From the NCBI GenBank assembly GCA_905198295.1, contig CAJKBW010000014.1, positions 1-43,748 of the forward strand: a stretch of DNA of 43,748 nucleotides, written 5' to 3'. Numbering within the stretch: the stretch's first letter is position 1; each line of letters starts with the position of its first letter. The stretch is from an uncultured Oscillospiraceae bacterium (GTDB lineage: Bacteria; Bacillota; Clostridia; Oscillospirales; Acutalibacteraceae). The translations under genes were made by a program, and so were the position numbers. Positions 1-8,162 of this stretch are shown piece after piece. The notes under the pieces were generated by a model that saw only the letters and a list, made by a program, of their open reading frames with translations, was not told the origin of the DNA and searched no databases.

Positions 1-1266
1 GCCGAGCAGCTCTACCTTGCCGGCGGCAACCCCGCCTTCATTGAAAAACTGCAGTGCCGTATGCAGAAGCACAACAAGTGCCGTCAGCGAAACTCCGCTG
101 TCCGCATCGGCGCGCAGCCGGAACAGTGCACTCAGGCCGCCGCCCACCGTGCGGTGGTTGATCAGCATCATGACGCCGAGCAGGAACACCTCCAGTGCCA
201 GGAAAACCGGCACCGGAAGCGGCAGAGTACCCAGCACGAACACCAGAACGGTCAGACCGATCAGCACCACTTCCAGCGCTGTGGTCAGCACCAGGCCGAT
301 CCAACCGGTACGCCGACGGTAATTCAGCTCGTTGAGCACCGCACCGGCCTCTTCATAGCTGCCGAAATCCTCGAGTTCTTCATCCTCAAAGGCTTCCGGT
401 TCTTCCTCCGGTTCGTTTTCTTCTTCTTCACCGGTCAGCTTGAAGCCGCCGCCGTTTTCCTCCTTTGCCTTCTGGAACTGGCGCACCTTTTCTTCCCGTG
501 CTCTGCGCAGCCGTTCCTCCCAGGCTTCGTCGGATTCGCCTTCCTCCTGTTCGAGCAGCTCATCCATCCGAATCTGCCCTTCGATGTCCGCGCTGTCTTC
601 CCCCTCCGCAGATATACGGCCGCGGTCAAACGGCAGCACCATCGTGGGCGCCTGGCTCTCCGAACTTTTCGGCGTCGCTGCCTGTTTTTCCATCCCTGCC
701 TTCTTTGCCGAAGCGGGGACAAAAATTTTGACATCCTCTTCCTCTTCGGTTTCCTGCTCATGCTGCACCGAAGCGTGTTTCATCGGCACCGGCGTAATCG
801 GCACCGGCTTCGGACGCGGCGGCGCAATCGGCACCGGTTCCGGCCGAAGGGGATCCGGACGGACGCGCGGAAGCGGACGCGGCGTAACCGGGCGTGCAGC
901 CGGAATCTTATCCGGCACAGCATGGGTTTTCAGCGGCGGAGCTGCCGTCGTCCGGGGCGGCTCAACCACTGTTTTCACCACAGGCGCTGCTGGCTTTGCC
1001 TGAGCGGCGGACGAAACCGCAGACACCCGCTGCTCTGCTGTGGACGCAGACGGCCGTTGCTGTACAGACGCAGGATTCCCGGACGGCCTGGTCTCCGGCA
1101 CGCGCCGGATGGAAGGCTCAGCCTCCCTTTCCGCCGGTATCGCAGCCGCCGGCTGGGCCGGACGCTCCGCCGACGCTGCCGGCGCATTCCTCTCGCGCTC
1201 GCGGCGGCGCTCCTTGAGAAGCTGCGCCTCAAGCAGGATATCTTCGATATTCATATCGTTGCCCAT
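1..1266 (-). CDS. Proline-rich, acidic membrane protein, partial at window edge
   Basis: I do not recognise this gene. It reads open for 422 codons from an ATG at 1266-1264 to the left window edge, so the C-terminus is missing. Residues 1 to about 30 are charged (LLKERRRERERN). Residues about 30-165 are rich in Pro, Ala and Arg, with repeated PRP/PVPI-type motifs. Residues about 170-310 are strongly acidic (EEEEDVKIF, GEEEENEPEEEPE). After that come hydrophobic segments, including one near GWIGLVLTTALEVVLIGL, and more follow toward the edge. The layout is a long disordered cytoplasmic N-terminus before a multi-pass membrane part. The start has AAGGGCGTGAGGG upstream. It lies 45 nt downstream of rlmB and is probably co-transcribed with it. 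A second in-frame ATG at 1254 is possible. No function is assigned. Confidence 0.7.
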   Translation of the reverse strand, partial: MGNDMNIEDILLEAQLLKERRRERERNAPAASAERPAQPAAAIPAEREAEPSIRRVPETRPSGNPASVQQRPSASTAEQRVSAVSSAAQAKPAAPVVKTVVEPPRTTAAPPLKTHAVPDKIPAARPVTPRPLPRVRPDPLRPEPVPIAPPRPKPVPITPVPMKHASVQHEQETEEEEDVKIFVPASAKKAGMEKQAATPKSSESQAPTMVLPFDRGRISAEGEDSADIEGQIRMDELLEQEEGESDEAWEERLRRAREEKVRQFQKAKEENGGGFKLTGEEEENEPEEEPEAFEDEELEDFGSYEEAGAVLNELNYRRRTGWIGLVLTTALEVVLIGLTVLVFVLGTLPLPVPVFLALEVFLLGVMMLINHRTVGGGLSALFRLRADADSGVSLTALVVLLHTALQFFNEGGVAAGKVELLG

Positions 1267-1311
1267 TTCCCTCACGCCCTTAACGCCACCAAAAACGGGG
1301 CGGATTTTTCC

Positions 1312-2082
1312 TTACCGCGCGGAAATCTCCCCACGCTGACGAGCCACTTCATACAGCAGAACGCCGCAGGCCACCGACGCATTGAGCGACGTGATATGTC
1401 CGCGCATCGGCAGCTTGAGCATGAAATCACACTGCTCCCGAACCAGCCGGCCGATCCCCTGACCCTCCGAACCGACCACCACCGCGACAGCGCCGCGCAG
1501 ATCCGCCTGACACCAGGTATCGCCGTCCATATCCAAACCGTATATCCATACGCCGCGCTTTTTCATCTCGCGCAGCGCATCCACCAGATTGGCCACCCGC
1601 GCCACCGGCACATATTCCACCGCGCCGGCCGACGCTTTATATACTGCCGAAGTCAGCCCCGCTGAACGCCGTTTCGGGATCACCACGCCATGCGCACCGA
1701 CCGCCTCGGCCGTGCGCATCACCGCACCGAGGTTGTGCGGATCCTCCAGCTCATCGCAAACCACAAAAAAAGGCGGCTCCCCTTTGGCCTGCGCCGCGTC
1801 AAACAGATCCTCCAGCGTCACGTAGCCCTTACATGCCGCCACTGCAGCAATACCCTGATGCTGCGGGCCGCACAGGGCATCCAGCTTGCGCACATCCACC
1901 TCTTTGATCGGCACGCCCTGTTTCCGGCAGCGCGCCAGCAGTGCACCCAGGCTCCCGGAACGCTCTCCGCGCGCCGTCAGCACGTGATCGATCTCCCGAC
2001 CCGCGCGCAGCGCCTCGCTGACTGCATTGCGTCCAACAATCAGATCTTCGTTTTGCCGCTGCTGATGATTTTCCTTATCCAT
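1312..2082 (-). CDS. rlmB: 23S rRNA (guanosine-2'-O)-methyltransferase RlmB, TrmH/SpoU family
   Basis: SPOUT-fold 2'-O-methyltransferase of 256 residues that uses S-adenosylmethionine to methylate a ribose in 23S rRNA. An N-terminal SpoU substrate-binding domain (about residues 15-90, GRNAVSEALRAG) is followed by the SpoU catalytic domain. Motif 1 is NLGAVMRTAEAVGAHGVVIP, motif 2 is VVGSEGQGIGRLV and motif 3 is LPMRGHITSLNASVACGVLL, which form the cofactor-binding knot. Length is normal for the family. The family includes RlmB and related tRNA enzymes (TrmH type). The N-terminal RNA-binding domain favours RlmB, but exact target specificity is inferred. It is separated from yqhQ upstream by a strong terminator, so it probably has its own promoter, which I could not pinpoint. 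Confidence 0.9.
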   Translation of the reverse strand: MDKENHQQRQNEDLIVGRNAVSEALRAGREIDHVLTARGERSGSLGALLARCRKQGVPIKEVDVRKLDALCGPQHQGIAAVAACKGYVTLEDLFDAAQAKGEPPFFVVCDELEDPHNLGAVMRTAEAVGAHGVVIPKRRSAGLTSAVYKASAGAVEYVPVARVANLVDALREMKKRGVWIYGLDMDGDTWCQADLRGAVAVVVGSEGQGIGRLVREQCDFMLKLPMRGHITSLNASVACGVLLYEVARQRGEISAR

Positions 2083-2235
2083 GTGTCTTCCGCCTTCTGT
2101 TTCGGCTATATATTGGGGCCAAAAGCCATACTTTTACCGATTTTACACTCATTATAGCACATCCTCCCGAAAAATAGAAGAACCTGACGCAGGAAAGTTT
2201 TTTCTGTCCGCATACGCGGTGGATATCCGGTCAGA

Positions 2236-2269
2236 AAAAACGGCGGACCCTGACGGTCCGCCGTTTTTT
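2236..2269. terminator. Intrinsic terminator after yqhQ (bidirectional)
   Basis: GGCGGACC and GGTCCGCC arms around the loop CTGA, flanked by A and T tracts on both sides. On the minus strand it directly overlaps the TAA stop of yqhQ, and the U-tract runs into 2240-2235. It would end the lipoprotein-RR-HK-yqhQ transcript. Confidence 0.85.
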
Positions 2270-3398
2270 ACCAGTTGTCAGCCTCCGGATCCTCCGGAAT
2301 GACCTTTTTGAGCGCTGCAATCGCACATTCGATCATGCTGTCATCCGGTTCCTTGGTGGTCACGTGCTGCAGCCACATGCCGGGCGCGGAAATGATCCGC
2401 GTAAGCAGGTTATCCTTCCGCCCGGCAAGCTTGATGAGCTCATAACCGATCCCCACCACAATCGGAAGGGTAAGCAGCTTGATGCCTGTGCGCAGCAGTG
2501 GGTTGCTGATGTGGATAAACATCGAGATGATAATGCCCACCAGCAGCACCAGGATCATGAATGATGTCCCGCAGCGCGGGTGAAACCGGCGCTGACGGCG
2601 CACGTTTTCCACCGTAAGCTCCTCTCCGTGCTCATAGCAAAAGATGGTTTTATGTTCGGCGCCGTGATACATGAAAGTGCGCCGGATGTCCTTCATCAGC
2701 GACACCACCAGCAGATAACCCACAAACAGCAGGATGCGCAGCACACCTTCCACGATGCTTTTGAGCACCCAGCTGGTCATCACCGGGAAAACCTCACCGA
2801 GCCATTTGGAGAAAAACGACGGCAGCCACATAAACAGCACCACTGCCAGCGCAATACCAAGCAGTGAGCTGAAGACCATGAGCACGGTCATCAGCAGCTC
2901 CTCGCCCTTTTTCTTCGGTTTTTCCGGTTTGGCCAGCTCCTCAGCCGGTGCTGGAATTCTCTCCGACAGAGCGGTCTGTTCTTCCGTTTCCGCCAAGGTT
3001 CCGGTATCCGGCACGGGAATCTCCGGCATGGACGTTTCCGGCGGACTGCCGGGTGCTTTCTCCCCCGCCTCTCCTGCCAGCGATGCTTCCGCCGGCTCCG
3101 TCTTTTTGGCCGGTTTTTCTTCCTCGTCCTCAAGACCCGCCAGCTCAGCCGAACGCATCAGGCATTTATAGCCGAACCGAAGCGAATCCACCATGTTGAA
3201 AATCCCGCGGATAAACGGCAGCTTCCAGATCTTTGCCCGCTTGCCCGGAGCGGTATCCCACTCTTCCAGCACGATCTCTCCGGATACATGGCGCACGGCC
3301 ATCGCTGTGCGTTCCGGCCCGCGCATCATAATTCCTTCGATGAGCGCCTGACCGCCGATGGAGGTCTTTTTTGTCGTTTTCTGTTTGTCCTCTGCCAT
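2268..3398 (-). CDS. yqhQ: YqhQ-like DUF1385 membrane protein
   Basis: DUF1385 family protein (B. subtilis YqhQ type), 376 residues. The N-terminal signature SIGGQALIEGIMMRGPE is followed by the RGIFNMVDSLRFGYKCLM motif. After a spacer come several transmembrane helices (about 175-205, 215-245, 290-330), and the conserved YHGAEHKTIFCYEHGEELTVENVR and FHPRCGTSFM blocks are present. The molecular role of the family is not established. Its His/Cys motifs suggest metal binding, which is inference. Residues about 90-165 are an unusually long low-complexity insertion rich in Glu, Pro, Ala and Lys between the first conserved block and the membrane part. It follows the sensor kinase by 45 nt and ends the operon. 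The start has AAGGAAG upstream. Confidence 0.88.
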   Translation of the reverse strand: MAEDKQKTTKKTSIGGQALIEGIMMRGPERTAMAVRHVSGEIVLEEWDTAPGKRAKIWKLPFIRGIFNMVDSLRFGYKCLMRSAELAGLEDEEEKPAKKTEPAEASLAGEAGEKAPGSPPETSMPEIPVPDTGTLAETEEQTALSERIPAPAEELAKPEKPKKKGEELLMTVLMVFSSLLGIALAVVLFMWLPSFFSKWLGEVFPVMTSWVLKSIVEGVLRILLFVGYLLVVSLMKDIRRTFMYHGAEHKTIFCYEHGEELTVENVRRQRRFHPRCGTSFMILVLLVGIIISMFIHISNPLLRTGIKLLTLPIVVGIGYELIKLAGRKDNLLTRIISAPGMWLQHVTTKEPDDSMIECAIAALKKVIPEDPEADNW

Positions 3399-3443
3399 GT
3401 CTGCTTCCTTTCTGCAGCTGCCTGCACCGCTTTTGCCCGCGGT

Positions 3444-4853
3444 TCACTCGTCCTTTGCCGCCACCGGCAGCGTTATGGTCACCGTAGTTCCTACGCCTTC
3501 CTCGCTTTCGATCTCCAGCCTGCCCTTATGCCGGCGGACGATCTCATCCGCCAGCGCAAGACCGATGCCGGAACCCGGACGGGTACGATTGGCTTTATAA
3601 AATTTGTTTTTCACGTTGGGCAGGTCCGCTTTGGCGATTCCCACGCCGCTGTCGCTGATGACCACCTGAACGTGAGCCCCCATGTCCGCCGCCTCTACCC
3701 GCACACGCCCCCCGGGATTGGAGTATTTGATGGCGTTGTCGATGATATTGATAAACACCTGCTTAAGACGGTCACGGTCACCCACAATCGGCGGCAGCTC
3801 CGCCGCCTCCACATACAGCAGCTCGATGCCCTCCCGCTTGGCACGGTCACGGAACAGCACCACCGCTTCCTCCAACTCGGCGAGCAGGTCCATCCGGGTG
3901 AACTGCATCGAAATATGCCCGCTCTGCATCCGCGAAAAGTCGAGCAGCTCCTCTACAATACCGGACAGGCGTTCGGCCTCATCCGATATGACCTCCAGCC
4001 CTTTGGCGGTCATCTCCGCATCCCCCGCGCCGCCCTCGCGCAGCGTCTCGCTCCAACCCTTGATAGCGGTCAGCGGCGTACGCAGCTCATGCGATACCGA
4101 GGAGATAAAGTCGTTTTTCATCTGTTCCGCGGCCGAAATCTCTCCGGCCATATAATTGATCGTGTCACACAGGTCACCAATTTCGTCATCATACTTTTTC
4201 TCGATGCGGAAATCGTAATCCCCCAGTGCAATCCGTCTCGCCGCCCGACCGATTTCGGCCACCGGCGAGACGATCGTATTGACAAAATAGGTGCTCGACA
4301 GCATCACAAAAAAGATGATGGCCAGCCCAAACAGCAGCATCAGCACACTGAAAATCGTCAGCTGCCGGTTCACCAGCTCCAGCGAGACAACATACCGCAC
4401 CGAACCCAGCACATTGTTCTGGCCGTCGCGGATCATGACCGTCATCGCCATAATCGATTCACCGTCCGCCGCACGGCCATGCCATACGCCGATCTGCTCC
4501 TCTGCGGTCTTCGCCAGCTCATAATCCGGCATCGTCTTCTCCTGCGGGACAAAACCGCTCGACGACACCACGGCCTTCCCGTCAGCGTTGATCACCTGAA
4601 GCTCCATTTTTTCCTTATCCCGGAATGCCTCGACAAAATCCCACGCGCCGGTTTCAAAATCGAAGGTCGGACTGCTGACATACAGGCTGAAGGTATTGTA
4701 GGCCTGTCTTGCCCGCAGCTCCAGCGCATTTTCCACGTTCTGATAATAATAGTACCGCACGGCGGCGATGGCGGCGATCTCCACCAAAACGAGCAGGAGG
4801 ACGATGCCCGCCAGCACATTCGATGTCCAGCGGCGTGTGATCCCTCTGCGCAT
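3444..4853 (-). CDS. Two-component sensor histidine kinase with HAMP domain
   Basis: Membrane sensor kinase of 469 residues. TM1 spans about 13-33, an extracytoplasmic sensor region 34-160, TM2 about 165-190 and HAMP about 191-243. The HisKA domain has the phospho-acceptor H255 in SSVSHELRTP. The HATPase domain has the N box (DNAIKYSNPGG), G1 box (DSGVGIAKADLP) and G2 box (GSGIGLALADEIV). It autophosphorylates and passes phosphate to the response regulator encoded 30 nt upstream. The pair resembles PhoR/WalK-type OmpR-class systems, but the ligand and regulon cannot be told from the sequence. The start is supported by GGGGAGG. The lipoprotein at the head of the operon is a possible accessory sensor, which is inference from position. 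Confidence 0.93.
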   Translation of the reverse strand: MRRGITRRWTSNVLAGIVLLLVLVEIAAIAAVRYYYYQNVENALELRARQAYNTFSLYVSSPTFDFETGAWDFVEAFRDKEKMELQVINADGKAVVSSSGFVPQEKTMPDYELAKTAEEQIGVWHGRAADGESIMAMTVMIRDGQNNVLGSVRYVVSLELVNRQLTIFSVLMLLFGLAIIFFVMLSSTYFVNTIVSPVAEIGRAARRIALGDYDFRIEKKYDDEIGDLCDTINYMAGEISAAEQMKNDFISSVSHELRTPLTAIKGWSETLREGGAGDAEMTAKGLEVISDEAERLSGIVEELLDFSRMQSGHISMQFTRMDLLAELEEAVVLFRDRAKREGIELLYVEAAELPPIVGDRDRLKQVFINIIDNAIKYSNPGGRVRVEAADMGAHVQVVISDSGVGIAKADLPNVKNKFYKANRTRPGSGIGLALADEIVRRHKGRLEIESEEGVGTTVTITLPVAAKDE

Positions 4854-4883
4854 GGTCCTCCCCCCTCTTTTACGGCTCTCCGG

Positions 4884-5585
4884 TCAGACACTCCATTTAT
4901 AGCCAAAGCCCCATACCGTCAGGATGTACTGCGGTTCGGAGGGCGTCTCCTCGATTTTCATGCGCAGGCGGCGGATATTCACATCCACGATCTTTTCTTC
5001 ACCAAAATATTCTTCTCCCCACACACGGGTAAGAATATCGGTACGGCTGAGCGCTTTGCCCGGGTTGGCAAAAAAATACTCCATGATCTGGAATTCCACC
5101 TGTGTGAGTTCCACCAGCTGTCCGCGCTTTTTCAGCGTGCGGCTGCGCAGGTTCAGTACAAAATCCCCGGAGGTCATCTCCTCAAGATAGCTGACCTCAT
5201 CCCGGCTGCGCACCGCCATCACGCGGCGGTGCAGCGCGTCCACCCGCGCCATCAGTTCGGAGGGGCTGAAGGGCTTGGTAACATAGTCATCCGCCCCCAT
5301 CATCAGTCCGCCCACCTTTTCCATTTCCTGCGTGCGGGCCGTCAGCATGATGATGCCCATCGTTTCGCTGCGGGTACGCAGCTCACGGCATACGGCAAAA
5401 CCATCCATACCGGGAAGCATAATATCCAGCAGGGCAATATCCACCCCGCCTTTTTCCTCATCGAATTTCTGCAGCGCTTCCTCTCCGGAACCGGCTTCCA
5501 CCACTTCATAGCCGGAACGTTTGAGGTTGATTACCACAAACTCGCGGATTGCCGTCTCATCCTCGCACACCAGAACCTTCTTCAT
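4884..5585 (-). CDS. OmpR/PhoB-family response regulator
   Basis: DNA-binding response regulator of 233 residues, partner of the adjacent kinase. The receiver domain (1-120) has the acidic pocket ED at 8-9, the phosphorylation site D54 in LLDIMLPGMDG, the conserved Thr in LTAR and the conserved Lys in VTKPFSP. The C-terminal winged helix (about 135-233) contains LTQVEFQIMEYF, VWGEEYF and VDVNIRRLRMKIE, ending in GFGYKWSV, typical of PhoB/WalR-like activators. It is 52 nt downstream of the lipoprotein gene and 30 nt upstream of the kinase, with the same polarity. No recognition sequence for it was identified. Confidence 0.93.
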   Translation of the reverse strand: MKKVLVCEDETAIREFVVINLKRSGYEVVEAGSGEEALQKFDEEKGGVDIALLDIMLPGMDGFAVCRELRTRSETMGIIMLTARTQEMEKVGGLMMGADDYVTKPFSPSELMARVDALHRRVMAVRSRDEVSYLEEMTSGDFVLNLRSRTLKKRGQLVELTQVEFQIMEYFFANPGKALSRTDILTRVWGEEYFGEEKIVDVNIRRLRMKIEETPSEPQYILTVWGFGYKWSV

Positions 5586-5637
5586 GCCAGCTCATCCCTT
5601 CCCCATACTCTGAAAACGCCGTTTCCCGCCATGCTCC

Positions 5638-6990
5638 TCAGTTACCGGACGCCAGGTCGGTCAGCGGCAGCAGCATATACCGTACCCTGTCCAGAGACAG
5701 CGCAAATTCACCGTCCGTCCGGAACCAGGCGCTGTACTGAATCGTTCCGGAACTTCCGACAAGTTGGAACTCTCTGCCGTCCAGCGGCCCAGCTTCCGCC
5801 GATACGGCATTTGCCGCGGCAGCGGCACGCACAATCAAAAACGGTTCCTTTTCCTGCGCATCCTGCAGCTGCAGTTCATGCTCATCGGCATCGTACGCCG
5901 CCGTGACCCGGCCGTCCCAGTTTTCCTCGATCCGCAGGCAATAGCCATCGATCAGGTTCACGATGCCTGCCAGATCCACCTGCGTCTGATGGGTGTCATA
6001 AATAAAGGAATTCCAATAGGTCATCCACATCGCATCCGGCTCCGTTTCCTCTGTGTAGCCGGGCAGCAGTTCGCAGGTCGGCCACTCTACCGCGCCGTCG
6101 GAATCAATATCCATTGACGGTATCATCTGCCTGCGTGCCGTCTGAGTGGTTATATTCACCTTGGCATTATAAAACGGTGCATTGAGCCGCTCACCGTCCC
6201 AGTAAATCAGTTCGGTGATCAGCGCGCCGGTATCCTTGAGGCAATCGATATAAATGCCGCTGACCGTATCGGTCAGCTTTCCCATCGAAAAGCGGACGAT
6301 TTTCTGCACATAGCCGTCCAGCTGTACGGCGCCAATGACCGCCAGAGAGCTTTCCTGCAGGGTTTTCAGCTCCGCCGTCGTTTTATTCTCCGCCGCATCT
6401 ATGGTAATCAGAAGCAAAGAATCCCGGCCGGAAGAGGTGATGTCCCCGACATACACATCGGTATACGTGCCGACACTGCGGGAGGTCAAGACATCTGCCT
6501 CAGCCGCGTACATCGTAATCTGCTGATACCGCGTACTGTACAGCGTCCAGCTGATCAGCAGCTCCTGCTGGCCATCTCCATTGAAGTCCCCGAAGCGAAC
6601 CTGATCGATGTCGGTGCCTTCCCCAACAATATCGCTGACCGACACCCAGTTTCCGTCCACCAGCCGGAGAAGGTTGATATGCGTCTGACTACCGGATTCT
6701 CCCGGCTGATACAGCGCAATTGCCTCATCCTCTCCGTCATTGTCCAAATCCTTAAAAATGAAGGCAGAGCGGTATTCCCCGAATTTCGGGTATTTGAGTG
6801 TATAATTTTTGGCACTGACCGCACTGCCGAAGCTGTCTTCAAGCGCCTTCTGCACCTGTGCCTGACTGCCGCCGGCGTGGGGCGGGCTAAGCAGGTTTTC
6901 CACATCGCCGCCCAAGACACTGCACCCCGTCAGGAAAAACGCCATCAGCAGCAACGGCAGACAAAGCAGCTTTCGTCTTCCGCCCTTCAT
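5638..6990 (-). CDS. Lipoprotein with DxDxDG repeats (FG-GAP/VCBS-like), operon leader
   Basis: Secreted lipoprotein of 450 residues with no named family that I recognise. The start chosen is the ATG at 6990, with GGAGGTG 9 nt upstream. It gives a clean lipoprotein signal: KGGRRK, a hydrophobic stretch, then the lipobox LTGC. Longer in-frame starts would put the sequence upstream of the signal and across a terminator hairpin. The mature part carries calcium-binding-like loops DLDNDGEDEA, GDFNGDGQQE and DIDSDGAVEW, as in FG-GAP/VCBS propeller blades, so it may form an extracellular beta-propeller. Its position ahead of a response regulator and kinase suggests it is an input or a target of that system. 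This is inference from context. Confidence 0.75.
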   Translation of the reverse strand: MKGGRRKLLCLPLLLMAFFLTGCSVLGGDVENLLSPPHAGGSQAQVQKALEDSFGSAVSAKNYTLKYPKFGEYRSAFIFKDLDNDGEDEAIALYQPGESGSQTHINLLRLVDGNWVSVSDIVGEGTDIDQVRFGDFNGDGQQELLISWTLYSTRYQQITMYAAEADVLTSRSVGTYTDVYVGDITSSGRDSLLLITIDAAENKTTAELKTLQESSLAVIGAVQLDGYVQKIVRFSMGKLTDTVSGIYIDCLKDTGALITELIYWDGERLNAPFYNAKVNITTQTARRQMIPSMDIDSDGAVEWPTCELLPGYTEETEPDAMWMTYWNSFIYDTHQTQVDLAGIVNLIDGYCLRIEENWDGRVTAAYDADEHELQLQDAQEKEPFLIVRAAAAANAVSAEAGPLDGREFQLVGSSGTIQYSAWFRTDGEFALSLDRVRYMLLPLTDLASGN

Positions 6991-7023
6991 TCCTGCGCCC
7001 ACCTCCATTCCATCGAATAAAAA

Positions 7024-7056
7024 AAGCGCCCCCGCATACTCCGTGCGGGCGCGCTT
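7024..7056 (-). terminator. Terminator-like hairpin in the lipoprotein leader
   Basis: On the minus strand, AAGCGC(G)CCCGCA pairs with TGCGGGGGCGCTT (13 pairs, one G-G mismatch) around a 7-nt loop, followed by seven T. It lies between a good promoter (7119-7091) and the lipoprotein start at 6990, so it is either a leader attenuator or the terminator of the XRE gene upstream. Confidence 0.75.
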
Positions 7057-7090
7057 CATCCGTTTTACCGCAAGGCTCCGCTGTACCCTC

Positions 7091-7119
7091 ATTTTAGGGC
7101 AATTCCTCTGCAAAGTCAA
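7091..7119 (-). promoter_or_regulatory. Sigma-A promoter for the lipoprotein/two-component operon
   Basis: TTGACT (7119-7114), a 17-nt spacer, TAAAAT (7096-7091) on the minus strand. Start of transcription is expected near 7084, about 95 nt upstream of the lipoprotein ATG and upstream of the leader hairpin. Confidence 0.8.
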
Positions 7120-7259
7120 TAGCGGGGGAACCGGACGGCAAAAACATATTTCGGTAAAATCAGCGAAAGCCATCAGCCGGCAGCGGGCGGCCAACTGGTG
7201 GCTCAGCACCTGAAAAATACCATTATACAGTAATTTTCCCTCCAGATTGTGATAGTTAC

Positions 7260-7496
7260 TCACTTCTTGGATAAATAAATACTGCGCGGATAAGGACGCG
7301 ACTCATCGGTCAGTCCGCCCAGATAATCCATACTCGTGTCCAGTGCGCAGGCCAGCCTGCGGCACTGCTCATGGGTCATATATCGCTTGCCGTTTTCAAT
7401 TTTGGAGTAATCACTCTGACCGATACCGGTCAGCATCTGCATATGAATCTGTGTGAATCCCTTTTTCTTGCGTAATTCACGGAGTCTTTCATGCAT
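7260..7496 (-). CDS. Small XRE-family transcriptional regulator (HTH)
   Basis: A 78-residue Cro/CI-type helix-turn-helix protein. The HTH covers about 3-58, with LRKKKGFTQIHMQMLTGI as helices 1-2 and SDYSKIENGKRYMT as the recognition helix region. The short tail ends PYPRSIYLSKK. There is no effector domain, so it is a minimal DNA-binding regulator. The ATG at 7496 is preferred over one five codons upstream because GAGGGTG sits 6 nt before it. It follows the other XRE gene by about 80 nt on the same strand. Its target is unknown. Confidence 0.82.
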   Translation of the reverse strand: MHERLRELRKKKGFTQIHMQMLTGIGQSDYSKIENGKRYMTHEQCRRLACALDTSMDYLGGLTDESRPYPRSIYLSKK

Positions 7497-7578
7497 TGTT
7501 ATCACCCTCATTTATTATGCCGGACCGACCTGGTTTTGTTAGGGGTGTATTGACCTATTCGGTTGATTGCTCAAATGG

Positions 7579-7890
7579 CTACTTACTCAAAGCCAGCCGT
7601 TCAAGCTGATCGGCAGACTTCCGGATGCTTTCCACCTCCCGCAGAAGCTGGCGGCGTTTGGCCTCCTCCTTGCTCTGCTCGGATGGCGAAATATTGTCCA
7701 GCAGATAATCCGTTGACACACCGAACTGATTGGCCAGCTTGACAAGTACTTCCAGCGAAGGGGCCGTATGGTCATTTTCATACTGACTGAGTACCGTGCG
7801 GGTAACGCCCACCCGTTCGGCCACCTGCTTCTGCGTCAGATTCCTGGCCTTTCGCAGCTGCCTAAGCCGTTTTCCAAGTCCTCCGATCAT
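7579..7890 (-). CDS. XRE-family transcriptional regulator (HTH)
   Basis: A 103-residue Cro/CI-type regulator. The HTH_3 domain covers about 6-62 (RLRQLRKARNLTQKQVAERV, TRTVLSQYENDHTAPSLEVL) and ends STDYLLD. A charged helical tail (residues 68-103) could dimerise. The ATG at 7890 is chosen because GGGAGGGGGTG lies at good spacing. A GTG nine bases upstream would overlap that site. Upstream lies a cluster of CGTATT/AATACG motifs over its own -10, which suggests autoregulation. Confidence 0.85.
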   Translation of the reverse strand: MIGGLGKRLRQLRKARNLTQKQVAERVGVTRTVLSQYENDHTAPSLEVLVKLANQFGVSTDYLLDNISPSEQSKEEAKRRQLLREVESIRKSADQLERLALSK

Positions 7891-7948
7891 CGATTCCACC
7901 CCCTCCCGTGATTTTCAGAAACAGACTGAGCCCTTTGCAGTACGGTTG

Positions 7949-7988
7949 CGTATTACTTTATTGTAACGTATTTTTCGCAAGAAATACG
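7949..7988 (-). promoter_or_regulatory. Candidate promoter and XRE operator
   Basis: A -10 box TACAAT at 7965-7960 (minus) has no good -35. Over the -35/spacer region lies the inverted repeat CGTATTT-8-AAATACG (7967-7988), and a third CGTATT lies at 7949-7954, 18 bp from the second. Repeats overlapping a promoter just upstream of an XRE gene are typical of an autorepressor site. This is inference. Confidence 0.45.
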
Positions 7989-8125
7989 AACATGTAAAAT
8001 GATTTATGTCAGCACTTCTTACATTTATACTCAAATTAGGAATTATAAGGAAATTTATGTGTAGATTTGGTAATCACGAAAGGCCGCACAGCCTTCATGT
8101 TCCGCCCGCGTCAGACCAATAAAAG

Positions 8126-8153
8126 AAGGCGGCAAGAATTTTCCTGCCGCCTT
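8126..8153 (-). terminator. Terminator after gpsA
   Basis: AAGGCGGCA and TGCCGCCTT arms on the minus strand, followed by CTTTTATT. It lies about 10 nt past the gpsA stop and closes the radical-SAM/der/plsY/gpsA run. The 8154-7891 interval otherwise holds only the XRE promoter/operator and AT-rich sequence. Confidence 0.8.
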
Positions 8154-8162
8154 TTTACCGGA

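Noticed and set aside
61..1665. 534-codon plus-strand open frame
   Set aside because: Antisense to rlmB and the proline-rich membrane gene. Low-complexity His/Arg/Cys composition typical of GC-rich shadow frames.
3288..5906. 872-codon plus-strand open frame opposite yqhQ, the kinase and the regulator
   Set aside because: It is the antisense shadow of three clear genes. The His/Gln/Arg-rich translation has no family features and the sense strand shows full domain sets.
6991..7263. N-terminal extension of the lipoprotein to a start at 7263
   Set aside because: It would bury the signal peptide about 90 residues inside and cover a promoter and terminator. GGAGGTG clearly marks 6990.
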